Shown: positions 6,698-14,271 of the stretch, piece after piece
Numbering within the stretch: the stretch's first letter is position 1
How the letters are laid out: each line of letters opens with the position of its first letter
Origin: an uncultured Butyricicoccus sp.
GTDB lineage: Bacteria; Bacillota; Clostridia; Oscillospirales; Butyricicoccaceae
NCBI GenBank assembly: GCA_900544475.1
Contig: UQVU01000006.1
Span: 1 to 31,492 of the forward strand
DNA: 31,492 nucleotides
Direction of reading: 5' to 3'
The notes under the pieces: model-generated
Told to the model about the DNA's origin: nothing
Seen by the model: only the letters and a program-made list of their open reading frames with translations
Databases searched by the model: none
Translations under genes and position numbers: made by a program

Positions 6698-8098
6698 ATG
6701 CAGAAGACAACTATTTCTACGGATGCGGCGCATGATTTCTACGCCAAAATGCCGCTGGCTCGGGCCATTCCGCTCGGACTTCAGCACGTTTTCGCCATGT
6801 TTGTCGGCAACCTGACGCCGCTGCTCATCATCATGGGCGCGTGCGGCATCGCAGGCGGCGAGTTCGCGGATCTTCAGGTCAGCGTGCTTCAGAACGCGAT
6901 GTTTGTCGCAGGTGTGGTAACGCTCGTCCAGCTGTTCTCCATCGGACCCATCGGCGGCAAGGTTCCGATCATCATGGGCACCAGCTCGGGCTTCATCGGC
7001 GTATTCAACAGCGTTGCGGCGACCATGGGCGGCGGCGTTATCGCTTACGGCGCTATCATGGGCGCGTCCATCCTCGGCGGTCTGTTTGAAACCGTTCTCG
7101 GCTTCTTCCTCAAGCCGCTGCGCCGGTTCTTCCCCTCGGTCGTCACCGGTACGGTCGTTCTGAGCATCGGTCTGTCGCTCATTTCGGTCGGCATCAACTC
7201 CTTCGGCGGCGGCAACTCCGCGAAGGACTTCGGCTCGATGGAAAATCTGCTGCTCGCACTTTTCGTTCTCGTGGTCATCCTCGTGGTCAAGCACGGCTGC
7301 TCGGGTTTCCTCGGCTCGTCTGCGATTTTCGTCGGCATTATCGCCGGCTACATCGCGGCCATCATCATGGGCATGGTTCTCCCGACGACTGCGGTCGATG
7401 CGGACGGCGTGGAGTTCACCAAGGCATGGGTGCTCAACTGGGACAAGGTCGCACAGGCCAGCTGGTTCGCAGTTCCGAAGCTCATCCCGGTAAAGCCGGT
7501 CTTTGACCTGCGCGCGATCCTGCCGGTTCTCGTCATGTTCATCGTTACCGCCGTTGAGACCGTCGGTGATATTTCGGGCGTTATGGAGGGCGGTCTCGGC
7601 CGCGAGGCAACCGATAAGGAGCTGTCCGGCGGCGTTGCCTGCGACGGTCTGGGTTCCTCGTTCGCAGCGTTCTTCGGCGTGCTCCCGAACACCTCGTTCA
7701 GCCAGAACGTTGGCCTTGTCACCATGACCAAGGTCGTAAACCGCAGCGCACTCTCCGTCGGCGCGATCTTCCTCATTCTCTGCGGCCTCATCCCCAAGCT
7801 CGGCGCGATCGTTTCCATCATGCCGCAGTCGGTTCTGGGCGGCGCAGCGGTTATGATGTTCTCGTCTATCGTTATCAGCGGTATTCAGCTCATTACCAAG
7901 GAAGAAATGACGCCGCGCAACCTGACCATCGTTTCGGTTGCCCTCGGCGTCGGCTACGGCATGGGCGCGAATATGTCCATTCTTGCGCAGGCTCCGCAGG
8001 CAATTCAGCTGATTTTCGGCGGCTCCGGCATCGTTCCGGCAGCCTTCGTTGCCATCATTCTGAATATCCTCCTGCCGAAGGATAAGAAAGCGGCATAA
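6698..8098 (+). CDS. NCS2-family nucleobase (xanthine/uracil) permease
   Basis: A 466-aa integral membrane symporter with about 14 hydrophobic segments, starting near residue 20. The NCS2 signature is visible as GVLPNTSFSQNVGLVTMTK, the conserved Asn-x-Gly stretch of the substrate/proton site, and VETVGDISGV carries the conserved acidic residue of TM8. Family members import xanthine, uric acid, guanine/hypoxanthine or uracil with protons. The neighbouring hydroxylase and MocA genes favour xanthine or another oxidised purine. ATG at 6698 is preferred over GTG at 6692 because it is correctly spaced from AAGGAG. The gene has its own promoter and terminator, so it is a separate transcription unit next to, not within, the mocA operon. 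Confidence 0.9.
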   Translation: MQKTTISTDAAHDFYAKMPLARAIPLGLQHVFAMFVGNLTPLLIIMGACGIAGGEFADLQVSVLQNAMFVAGVVTLVQLFSIGPIGGKVPIIMGTSSGFIGVFNSVAATMGGGVIAYGAIMGASILGGLFETVLGFFLKPLRRFFPSVVTGTVVLSIGLSLISVGINSFGGGNSAKDFGSMENLLLALFVLVVILVVKHGCSGFLGSSAIFVGIIAGYIAAIIMGMVLPTTAVDADGVEFTKAWVLNWDKVAQASWFAVPKLIPVKPVFDLRAILPVLVMFIVTAVETVGDISGVMEGGLGREATDKELSGGVACDGLGSSFAAFFGVLPNTSFSQNVGLVTMTKVVNRSALSVGAIFLILCGLIPKLGAIVSIMPQSVLGGAAVMMFSSIVISGIQLITKEEMTPRNLTIVSVALGVGYGMGANMSILAQAPQAIQLIFGGSGIVPAAFVAIILNILLPKDKKAA

Positions 8099-8131
8099 AA
8101 AAAGCGTGGAAATCCACGCCGGATAATCATG

Positions 8132-8175
8132 CACCCGCAGGGGAAGCTCAAAAGGCTCTCTGCGGGTGTTTTTTT
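8132..8175 (+). terminator. Terminator of the permease gene
   Basis: CACCCGCAG (8132-8140) pairs perfectly with CTGCGGGTG (8160-8168) and is followed by a T run. A second small hairpin, GCGTGG-AAAT-CCACGC, lies at 8104-8119, just after the stop codon. Confidence 0.88.
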
Positions 8176-8210
8176 ATGCAGTAAAAAAGTGGGGCGTGCT
8201 GCCGACAATG

Positions 8211-8429
8211 TCAATAAGTGAAGCTGACATTGGGCACGACCGTCGGGTTGCCGCAGTAGGGACAGGAGGTCGCGGCGGTGCTCTCGTCGCAGATAAGCTC
8301 CGCGCCGCGTCCCGCTTTCCGCGCTTTCTTTTGCAGCAGTGCCAGCGCTCTCTCGCAGTCGGTCGATCTGCACCGCACACAGCAGCCGGCCTGTCCTGCA
8401 CACTTTCCTTCATAAAACAGAAAATGCAT
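8211..8429 (-). pseudogene. Short zinc-ribbon ORF, probably a truncated remnant
   Basis: A 72-aa frame ending in GAELICDESTAATSCPYCGN then PTVVPNVSFTY and a stop. The AELICDESTAAT-CPYCGNPTVVP stretch matches the second Zn knuckle of the larger clostridial TFIIB-type zinc-ribbon proteins, where the motif normally continues into a long C-terminal domain. Here it stops six residues later, and the first Cys pair of the ribbon (YSCPSC type) is lacking, although several other cysteines (CCVRCRSTDC) occur. A TATAAT at 8442-8447 lies just before the ATG at 8429, leaving almost no leader and no ribosome-binding site. It may be a decayed gene or a tiny zinc protein; I favour decay. Confidence 0.45.
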
Positions 8430-8510
8430 AATGTTGTATTCATTATATAACAGAACGCGCATTTGATAAATAAAAAGTTTTACAGATGTTTGCAGATGCC
8501 AGTATGGCCG

Positions 8511-9281
8511 TCAGCGGGTCAAATATTGCAGGATCAGCACAAGGATCAGCATATGTACGGGATAAAAGGCATAGCAGGCATACTGGAATGGCTTGCTGTG
8601 ATAGCCCTGCCGTCCGCGGTACAGCCAGATGGGGAGGAGCGCCAGAAGTGCAAGACCTTGCTGACAGATCTCAAATTCCATGCCGAAAATATGGACGGGA
8701 TACAGCAGACCGCCCAGCAGCTGCACATTGACCCAGTAGAGGGCGAGAAGCTGTCCTGCCAGACACCACCACTTCCGTCCGCGAAAGAAGTAGAAGATAA
8801 AGATCGTCAGCACGCCGGTGCCGTAGTAGTCCACCATGCTCAGAGTGCCCAGCACTGTGCCGATCAGCACAACAAGCAGGGCGGTGAGCAGATACAGCCA
8901 TGTTTTCTGCTTTTTACGCACGGTTTCCATCAGATGAATGCCCAGAAGACCGAGCAGCAGCGTCCAGATCACGTTCTGGTGCACCGGATAGAACCAGGTT
9001 CCGCCGTACATCAGGTCGAACGGCACTTCGGAGAGCACGGCAAACAGCGCAAGCCGCAGGGCGTATTTCCGGAAGCTGTGGGTGTGAAAATATCCTTCCA
9101 CCGCCATGAATGCGAAGATGGGGAAGGCCAGCCGTCCGGCACACGTCAGCCAGTCCTGCGCGGGCAGGAGGGTCGCCCAGAGATGATCCATCAGCATCAG
9201 CACCATGGCGAGAATGTGCAGTGCCGCGGCGCTGAGGGAAAAACGGCCGGAGGCGGAAGAGGACAGGTTGTTGGTTGACAT
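8511..9281 (-). CDS. TraX family membrane protein
   Basis: A 256-aa polytopic membrane protein. LSAAALHILAMVLMLMDHLW near the N-terminus, the central AGRLAFPIFAFMAVEGYFHT and SEVPFDLMYGG stretches, and FYPVHMLILVLI at the end match the TraX family. TraX in F-type plasmids acetylates pilin, but many Bacillota carry a lone chromosomal TraX-like protein of unknown role, probably a membrane acyltransferase. About eight hydrophobic segments are visible. ATG at 9281 follows AAAGGAG and a good promoter (9349-9377). No other conjugation gene is nearby, so a pilin-related role is unlikely. Confidence 0.85.
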   Translation of the reverse strand: MSTNNLSSSASGRFSLSAAALHILAMVLMLMDHLWATLLPAQDWLTCAGRLAFPIFAFMAVEGYFHTHSFRKYALRLALFAVLSEVPFDLMYGGTWFYPVHQNVIWTLLLGLLGIHLMETVRKKQKTWLYLLTALLVVLIGTVLGTLSMVDYYGTGVLTIFIFYFFRGRKWWCLAGQLLALYWVNVQLLGGLLYPVHIFGMEFEICQQGLALLALLPIWLYRGRQGYHSKPFQYACYAFYPVHMLILVLILQYLTR

Positions 9282-9348
9282 ACGGGTGCTCCTTTATCGG
9301 AATCGTTCGGTAATCGGGAGGAGAGCCACAGGAATGTGCTCTGCACTT

Positions 9349-9377
9349 ATTATATACGGAAGAGCGGACAGCCGCAA
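9349..9377 (-). promoter_or_regulatory. Promoter of the TraX-like gene
   Basis: On the minus strand, -35 TTGCGG (9377-9372), a 17-bp spacer and -10 TATAAT (9354-9349), about 70 nt before the TraX start. The rest of 9282-9501 shows nothing else I can name. Confidence 0.65.
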
Positions 9378-9501
9378 TGCCGCAGCGATAAACTTTTTAT
9401 GAAATATCTGCTCTCAGCGAGGAAGTCATGGCGCACAGACGGAAAACGCCCTGCCGACCGAACCGCCTGCGAAGAAGCAGGCTTCCTGCCCTATGTGCTG
9501 C

Positions 9502-10422
9502 TTATGACGCACTGTCCAACGGGTTTGGGCGGTATCCATCCATAAGTTCATCATTTTCCATGATGAAGGGACGTGTCGTATCCTGTCCCCATGCGGTATC
9601 GTATTTTTCCATCAGATAATCGCTCAGTTCAGTTCTGTTCTGAATCTTTACCAGGCGGTACGGCTCCTGAAAGGCGACCTTTTCAATGAAGTACAGGCTT
9701 CCGTCCTCTGCCGGCAGCAATACGCCCACGTGCCCGATGAACAGCGTATTGTCCGTATCCGAAAATCGGTCATGGAGGACAACTGAGATCAGACGGGCAG
9801 AGCTGTCTTCAAAGGAAATCCCGCGCTCCGACCAGCCCGCCCGAAGCGCTTTAACCTGATTCGCCACCTCCGTGGTATCTGCGGCAGTTACCGGTGCGAA
9901 CAATGCGCAGAACTTGGAGGTGCTGTCTCCGCAGAGAACGGCGGGATCTGCGGCCAGCGTTTCAAGATCCATAAAGAGGGAGTCCTCGCCCTGCGTTTCC
10001 GGCTGATCTACTCCGGCGGTGACGAACTCACCGAACAGGCTGAAGGCTGTGATCCGGCAGTTATAGCCGGGGAAGCTGCCGTTCTTCTCCGTCCACAGAT
10101 CTTGCATCTCATAGGGGTCATATCTGGTCTCGGTGGGAGCGGCGCTCTCAAACCCGCCTGTCAGCCATTCGCTCTTGACGCTGGCATTGAACTGATCCAC
10201 GCGGTCCAGCAGCAGCTTCGTTCGGGTCTCATCCACATTGGCATCTGCAAGCGCTTCGGTGAGCAGCTTGCGCGAGTCCGCATCCGTCAGATTGGAGTAC
10301 GTTACGGTTTCCAGCGGCGGCTGCGCTGAATCTGGCTCGGCTTGCTGCCCGCAGCCTGAGAGTGCCATGAGGAGGAGGCTGGCCGCCAGAAGCGTGGTCA
10401 GGGAATTTCTTTTCAGTTTCAT
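9502..10422 (-). CDS. DUF4300 family lipoprotein
   Basis: A 306-aa secreted lipoprotein. The signal peptide is MKLKRNSLTTLLAASLLLMA, then the lipobox LSGC with Cys24 as the lipidated residue, followed by a Gln/Glu/Pro-rich spacer. The mature part begins VTYSNLTDADSRKLLTEAL and contains FIGHVGVLL and FIEKVAFQEPYRLVKI, which recall the DUF4300 family of clostridia and streptococci. Its function is unknown; the conserved GHVGVL and QEPY segments suggest an enzyme-like fold outside the membrane. The upstream start at 10446 adds eight residues before the signal peptide; I prefer ATG at 10422 for the clean signal. Its base composition looks less GC-rich than the flanking housekeeping genes, which fits an accessory gene. 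Confidence 0.75.
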   Translation of the reverse strand: MKLKRNSLTTLLAASLLLMALSGCGQQAEPDSAQPPLETVTYSNLTDADSRKLLTEALADANVDETRTKLLLDRVDQFNASVKSEWLTGGFESAAPTETRYDPYEMQDLWTEKNGSFPGYNCRITAFSLFGEFVTAGVDQPETQGEDSLFMDLETLAADPAVLCGDSTSKFCALFAPVTAADTTEVANQVKALRAGWSERGISFEDSSARLISVVLHDRFSDTDNTLFIGHVGVLLPAEDGSLYFIEKVAFQEPYRLVKIQNRTELSDYLMEKYDTAWGQDTTRPFIMENDELMDGYRPNPLDSAS

Positions 10423-10564
10423 AATTGATTTTGCCTTTCCTTTCATCGATCCTTGCGGGACAAAGCTGAACCTGCCGCATGGAACACTTAATATGGTAAC
10501 CGACTCAGCAGGAAAAGTCCATATCGAGTATAACGTTTTCTTTTCAATTAGGTTATGGCGCCCA

Positions 10565-10705
10565 CTTCAGATTATGTGTCCGACTCCCATCCGATAGGAA
10601 AAGCCGCTGCCTCACACGCCAGAAAAGAGGCAAGGGATACAGCGGCTGCTGGTTTTCTTTGTTTTTAAGCCTTGGTATTCGAACCACACCAGACCACAAA
10701 TCTGG
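10565..10705 (-). other. Two tRNA-like fragments flanking a hairpin (possible att remnant)
   Basis: On the minus strand, CCAGA-TTTGTGG-TCTGG (10705-10689) is a perfect anticodon-arm shape, followed by TGTGGTTCGAATACC (10688-10674), a T-arm-like stretch. Further on, GGGAGTCGGA, CACATAA and TCTGAAG (10590-10565) again read as a D-arm end plus a five-bp anticodon stem. Neither forms a full cloverleaf. Such fragments are often left where mobile elements have integrated into tRNA genes. The frame translated from here is not a plausible protein. Confidence 0.3.
10602..10647. other. Inverted repeat in the gap between the lipoprotein gene and tRNA-Leu
   Basis: AGCCGCTG (10602-10609) and CAGCGGCT (10640-10647) pair perfectly, with an inner GCCTC/GAGGC helix. 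T-rich sequence follows on the plus strand and TTTT on the minus strand, so it could be a weak bidirectional terminator. The remainder of 10447-10862 holds the tRNA-like fragments and the tRNA terminator. Confidence 0.5.
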
Positions 10706-10804
10706 CAGGGCGTTAAAAATGTCGCCTCTTGCGGGGGCAAAACTGGAATTTTGAAAAATCGAGTTTTTGCAACCTTTTTGTTCCAAAAGCAGCGCATTAT
10801 ATGC

Positions 10805-10834
10805 GAAAACGCCACACTTTCGTGCGGCGTTTTC
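10805..10834 (-). terminator. Terminator after tRNA-Leu
   Basis: GAAAACGCC (10805-10813) and GGCGTTTTC (10826-10834) form a 9-bp stem extended by GCAC/GTG(T) pairing around a GAAA loop on the minus strand. It lies about 28 nt after the tRNA 3' end and is nearly symmetric, so it works in both directions. Confidence 0.75.
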
Positions 10835-10861
10835 TGCGTTGCATCTTTCATCAACACATTT

Positions 10862-10947
10862 TGGTGCCGGCGGGGGGACTCGAACCCCCAAGGTGTTTCC
10901 ACCGGTTGATTTTGAGTCAACTGCGTGTACCATTTCGCCACGCCGGC
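10862..10947 (-). tRNA. tRNA-Leu (anticodon CAA)
   Basis: An 86-nt class II tRNA with CCA encoded. The acceptor stem GCCGGCG/CGCCGGC is perfect with discriminator A. The anticodon arm is GTTGA-CTCAAAA-TCAAC, with CAA at 34-36 reading UUG. A long variable arm GGTG-GAAA-CACC marks it as Leu/Ser class, and the T arm is GGGGG-TTCGAGT-CCCCC. It has its own promoter and terminator, so it is a single-gene unit. Confidence 0.97.
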
Positions 10948-10967
10948 TTATTGTGGGTGCATCAATA

Positions 10968-10996
10968 ATTATACCTTATCGCACCCACTTTTTCAA
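10968..10996 (-). promoter_or_regulatory. Promoter of tRNA-Leu
   Basis: On the minus strand, -35 TTGAAA (10996-10991), exactly 17 bp, then -10 TATAAT (10973-10968), placed about 20 nt before the mature tRNA 5' end. Confidence 0.85.
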
Positions 10997-11042
10997 GTGC
11001 CAGTTTATCAAAAAACGCTGCACATGAAATTTTTTTGCTTCC

Positions 11043-11207
11043 GCGCGTCAAGTGCGCATGAAACAGGCTTTACATCGCAAAGCCATAAAAGCGTGCACCT
11101 CGTCCCCCACTCCGTAGGGCAAGGTGCCCTCACCCCGCCGCCGCATGGGAACTTTTCTCTGCCCGTGTTTTGCGGCGGTACTCCGCTGTCAGAACGCAGA
11201 TTGTCGG
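11043..11207. repeat. Structured intergenic repeat, copy A
   Basis: This element shares its order of blocks with 15431-15576: a GCGC hairpin; ATGAAA followed by a stem-loop (GGCTTT-ACATCGC-AAAGCC, 11066-11084); a variable middle; GGAACTTT; CCGTGTTTTGCG; and CAGATTGTCGG at the end. In copy A the GTGTTTTG arm (11165-11172) pairs with CAGAACGC (11190-11197) and encloses a further 6-bp helix with a TACT loop. The middle has its own GCACCT/AGGTGC hairpin (11095-11127). On the minus strand it lies between the NSS transporter's 3' end and the tRNA-Leu promoter. No coding capacity is evident. Confidence 0.65.
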
Positions 11208-11222
11208 AAAAGCGTCGGCTTT

Positions 11223-12590
11223 TTAAAAGAACTTGTCCTTGATACCGAGCACGAAGATCACGAGCACGATAATCGGCAGGATGTAGCTGACGTAGAAGCG
11301 GATGCCGTCGCGTACCTTGAGGCCGCCGCCCTCGTTCGCTTCTGCCTTGAACTTTTCCCAGCCCCAGCCGTAGCGCGAGGTGCAGAACAGCAGGTAAACG
11401 AGCGAGCCGAGCGGGAGCCATAGGTTGGACACGAGGAAGTCCTCAAGGTCGAGGACGTTCGAACCCGGGCCGAACGGCTGGAAGCCGCTCCACACGTTGA
11501 AGCCGAGCACGCACGGCAGACTCAGCAGGATCATCAGCACGATGTTGATGGCCGCCGTCTTTTTGCGGCTCCAGCCGGTCAGGTCCATGCAGCAGGACAT
11601 GATGTTCTCGAACACCGCGAGCACGGTCGAGAACGCCGCGAACGCCATGAATACGAAGAACAGGCTGCCCCACAGACGGCCGCCCGTCATGTGGTTGAAG
11701 ATGTTCGGCAGGGTCACGAAAATCAGGTTCGGACCGCTGTCCGGAGATACGTTGAATGCGAAGCACGCCGGGAAGATGATAAGGCCCGCCGTGAACGCAA
11801 CGAAGGTATCGAGCACCGCAACGTTGACCGCCTCGCCCATCAGGGCGCGGCCCTTGCCGATGTAGCTGCCGAAGATCGCCATCGCGCCGATACCGAGCGA
11901 CAGCGTGAAGAACGCCTGATTCATCGCGCCGACGACAACGTCCGCGATACCGGTCTCGGTCATGCGTCCGAAGTCCGGAATGAGGTAAAAGCGCAGACCC
12001 TCGCCCGAACCCGGGGTGCGGATGCTGTTGATGGCGAGGACGACCATGATGGCGAGCAGCGCTATCATCATGACCTTGGTCACGCGCTCCAGACCGCCCT
12101 GAAGGCCGAAGGAGTTGATGGCGAAGCCGACAACAACGACCGCGATCATGCAGCCGGCCATGACGCCCGGCTTGGACAGCATTTCACCGAACGCCGCCGA
12201 AACCTGCTCGGTGTCCGCGCCGATGAAGCGGCCCGATGCCGTCAGATAGAAATAGTGCAGCATCCAGCCGCAGACGGTCGTGTAGAACATCATCAACAGA
12301 TAGTTGCCTACCATCGACAGATAGCCGTGAATGTGCCACTTGCTGCCCGGCTTTTCGAGCGCCTGATACGCACGGACCGGGCTTTTCTGGCTGGCGCGGC
12401 CGACCGCAAACTCCATCGTCATGATCGGCAGGCCGAGGATGAGCAGGAAGATCACGTAACACAGCACGAAAGCGCCGCCGCCGTACTGACCGACCATCCA
12501 CGGAAATTTCCAGACGTTTCCCACGCCGATGGCGCAGCCTGCGCTGAGCAGAATGAAGCCCAGTCGCGAACCGAGTCTTTCTCTTTGCAT
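11223..12590 (-). CDS. Sodium-dependent NSS (SNF) family transporter
   Basis: A 455-aa sodium:neurotransmitter-symporter family protein (LeuT/MhsT fold), which imports amino acids or related amines with Na+. The N-terminal signature RLGSRLGFILLSAGCAIGVG then NVWKFPW (residues 18-31 hold the Na+/substrate-binding unwound TM1) is intact, as are GGGAF and the SLGIGAMAIFGSYI stretch of TM6. About 11 hydrophobic segments are visible, which fits the shorter bacterial members. ATG at 12590 follows AGGGG. It is the last gene of a possible mreB-SHOCT-tadA-NSS run, with a 43-nt gap after tadA. The substrate cannot be predicted. Confidence 0.9.
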   Translation of the reverse strand: MQRERLGSRLGFILLSAGCAIGVGNVWKFPWMVGQYGGGAFVLCYVIFLLILGLPIMTMEFAVGRASQKSPVRAYQALEKPGSKWHIHGYLSMVGNYLLMMFYTTVCGWMLHYFYLTASGRFIGADTEQVSAAFGEMLSKPGVMAGCMIAVVVVGFAINSFGLQGGLERVTKVMMIALLAIMVVLAINSIRTPGSGEGLRFYLIPDFGRMTETGIADVVVGAMNQAFFTLSLGIGAMAIFGSYIGKGRALMGEAVNVAVLDTFVAFTAGLIIFPACFAFNVSPDSGPNLIFVTLPNIFNHMTGGRLWGSLFFVFMAFAAFSTVLAVFENIMSCCMDLTGWSRKKTAAINIVLMILLSLPCVLGFNVWSGFQPFGPGSNVLDLEDFLVSNLWLPLGSLVYLLFCTSRYGWGWEKFKAEANEGGGLKVRDGIRFYVSYILPIIVLVIFVLGIKDKFF

Positions 12591-12633
12591 TTGTTTGTTC
12601 CCCTTATATTACTTACTTCTCTTATTTTGCCTT

Positions 12634-13185
12634 TTACGGCTGTATTTCAGAGTGCAGCGCCGCCTCCCCGGACACGGTCTGAGGGTCGTCCCCGGCGTCC
12701 GAGGCGAATTTCTGCGCTTTTCTGATGAGTTTGCGCTGCTTTCGCAGCTCCCGGAAGAACGTGCGCAGCTCTTCGGCGCATTCTTCCTCCATGAGGCCGG
12801 AAACGAGCTCCGGCTGATGATTGTACGGCAGCGAAAACAGGTTGATCATCGAGCCGCATGAGCCCGCCTTCGGGTCGAACGCGCCGAAGTAGACGGTTTT
12901 GATGCGTGCGTTGATGATGGCGCCGGCGCACATCGGGCACGGCTCGAGCGTTACATACAGGTCGCAGCGGTGCAGCCGCCAGCCGCCGAGCTTGCGGCAC
13001 GCCTTTTCGATTGCCTCGATTTCGGCGTGATGCAGGGCGTTTTTCTTGGTTTCACGGCGGTTCCGGCCGCGTCCGACGATTTTTCCGTCGCAGACCACGA
13101 CCGCGCCGACCGGGACCTCGCCCTCCTCGGCCGCCTTGTGTGCGAGCTTCAGCGCCGCCTTCATGTACTTTTCCTGTTCGGTCAT
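12634..13185 (-). CDS. tadA: tRNA-specific adenosine deaminase
   Basis: A 183-aa zinc deaminase that converts A34 of tRNA-Arg(ACG) to inosine, allowing it to read CGN codons. The catalytic HAE (residues 53-55, with Glu as proton shuttle) and the zinc-binding PCPMCAGAI (from residue 82) are intact, and FGAFDPKAGSCGSMINLF is the typical TadA substrate-loop region. The C-terminal 30 residues are a basic tail of variable type. I chose ATG at 13185 because GAGGAG precedes it; a longer frame to 13290 overlaps the upstream gene. It begins 7 nt after the SHOCT gene's stop, so the two are probably cotranscribed. Confidence 0.93.
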   Translation of the reverse strand: MTEQEKYMKAALKLAHKAAEEGEVPVGAVVVCDGKIVGRGRNRRETKKNALHHAEIEAIEKACRKLGGWRLHRCDLYVTLEPCPMCAGAIINARIKTVYFGAFDPKAGSCGSMINLFSLPYNHQPELVSGLMEEECAEELRTFFRELRKQRKLIRKAQKFASDAGDDPQTVSGEAALHSEIQP

Positions 13186-13192
13186 AAGCTCC

Positions 13193-14260
13193 TCAAATTT
13201 TCCCAAGCAGGCGGACTTTCGCCTGCTCAAATTCCTCACGCGTGACAAAGCCGCGTTCGCACAGCCCCGCCAGTAAGTCGAGCTGTTCAACAGGAGTCGG
13301 TTCGCGGCCGCTGACCGCCAGCTCGTCGAACTCCTTTTCGGGAATCAAGGCGTCAAACGCCGCAAGGCTGTCCGGTGAAAATTGCAGGTCCGCGCGGCGG
13401 TTTTCCCACTGCACGCGCAGCTGCACGTAGCGCTCGTCGTGCTGCACCTCTTCGGTGCGGATTGGCTCGGACTGCACGGCGGCCTCGATGGCGCGGCCAT
13501 GGGGGTTGAGCGTAAACGGATGTGCCCAGCCGGACCAGTACGCCGCCGCGCGGTCAACCGCGACGCCGCCGCCGGTCACGCGCGTTTCCGTTCGCATTCC
13601 GCCGCCCATGCGGTAAAAGCGGACCGCCTTGACCGGCACACGCCCGATGGCGATACTGTCGCCGCTCGCCCGGTAAGCGCCCTGTCTCCGGCTCGTAAAA
13701 ACCAGCTCCCCGCCCTCGCGGAATACCTGCACGCGGCTGTATTCCTTCGAAATGAGCGTGTCGCCCGCAAGACAGCGGAACGCAAAAACCGGTCCGGTGC
13801 AGTCCGCGATGTCATACACCGCGAGGAACTGCGCAAGCCCGTTTTTCGCCAGATATTCCGCTGTTCTGTCAGCATTTATGCCGGTAAAGCGCATTTCTCC
13901 CTCTCCGGGAACGTTCATCACAAAGCGCACCTTCGGCTTGCGGTAAACGGTGAAAAGGCCCTCGACGCCGATTTTTTCGATTTCCGGCTCGCATTTGCGC
14001 AGAGCGGCCTGCTCGCGCGGAAGCGAAATCTCCTTTGCGCCGTTCAGCTCGCTCTCCGGCAGGTCAAGGTGCGGGAGCACCGGAAACAGCCACAGCGCGT
14101 TTTCCTCCGCCGCAAACAGCCATTCACGGCCGTCCTCGGACCGGAGGCGGATGCTGTTCCTGCTTTCCGCCTCATGCAGCCGGCCGCAGTAAGCGTCCTT
14201 TGCCGTCCGAAGTGCAGAAAGTGCGGTAATTTCTTCGTTTTTTTGTCCGAACAGAGCCAT
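13193..14260 (-). CDS. Uncharacterised protein with a C-terminal SHOCT-like domain
   Basis: A 355-aa soluble protein with no signal peptide or membrane segment. The last 30 residues, LDLLAGLCERGFVTREEFEQ then AKVRLLGKI, match the SHOCT domain, a short two-helix module usually placed after other domains and thought to mediate oligomer or partner contacts. The main body is rich in beta-like segments and an Arg/Gly/aromatic middle (VKAVRFYRMGGGMRTETRV) that recalls PH-like bacterial domains; I do not recognise it further. ATG at 14260 follows GAGGAGG with good spacing; an upstream extension to 14374 overlaps mreB. It lies 11 nt downstream of mreB and 7 nt upstream of tadA. Confidence 0.7.
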   Translation of the reverse strand: MALFGQKNEEITALSALRTAKDAYCGRLHEAESRNSIRLRSEDGREWLFAAEENALWLFPVLPHLDLPESELNGAKEISLPREQAALRKCEPEIEKIGVEGLFTVYRKPKVRFVMNVPGEGEMRFTGINADRTAEYLAKNGLAQFLAVYDIADCTGPVFAFRCLAGDTLISKEYSRVQVFREGGELVFTSRRQGAYRASGDSIAIGRVPVKAVRFYRMGGGMRTETRVTGGGVAVDRAAAYWSGWAHPFTLNPHGRAIEAAVQSEPIRTEEVQHDERYVQLRVQWENRRADLQFSPDSLAAFDALIPEKEFDELAVSGREPTPVEQLDLLAGLCERGFVTREEFEQAKVRLLGKI

Positions 14261-14271
14261 ACGATGCCTCC

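Noticed and set aside
6683..8134. A 483-codon minus-strand frame over the permease
   Set aside because: The charged, repetitive Asp/Glu/Arg/Ala composition is typical of antisense translation of a membrane protein gene.
10553..10941. Minus-strand frames containing SDGSRTHNL and PVETPWGFESPRR
   Set aside because: These are translations of tRNA and tRNA-like sequence; the second covers the intact tRNA-Leu.
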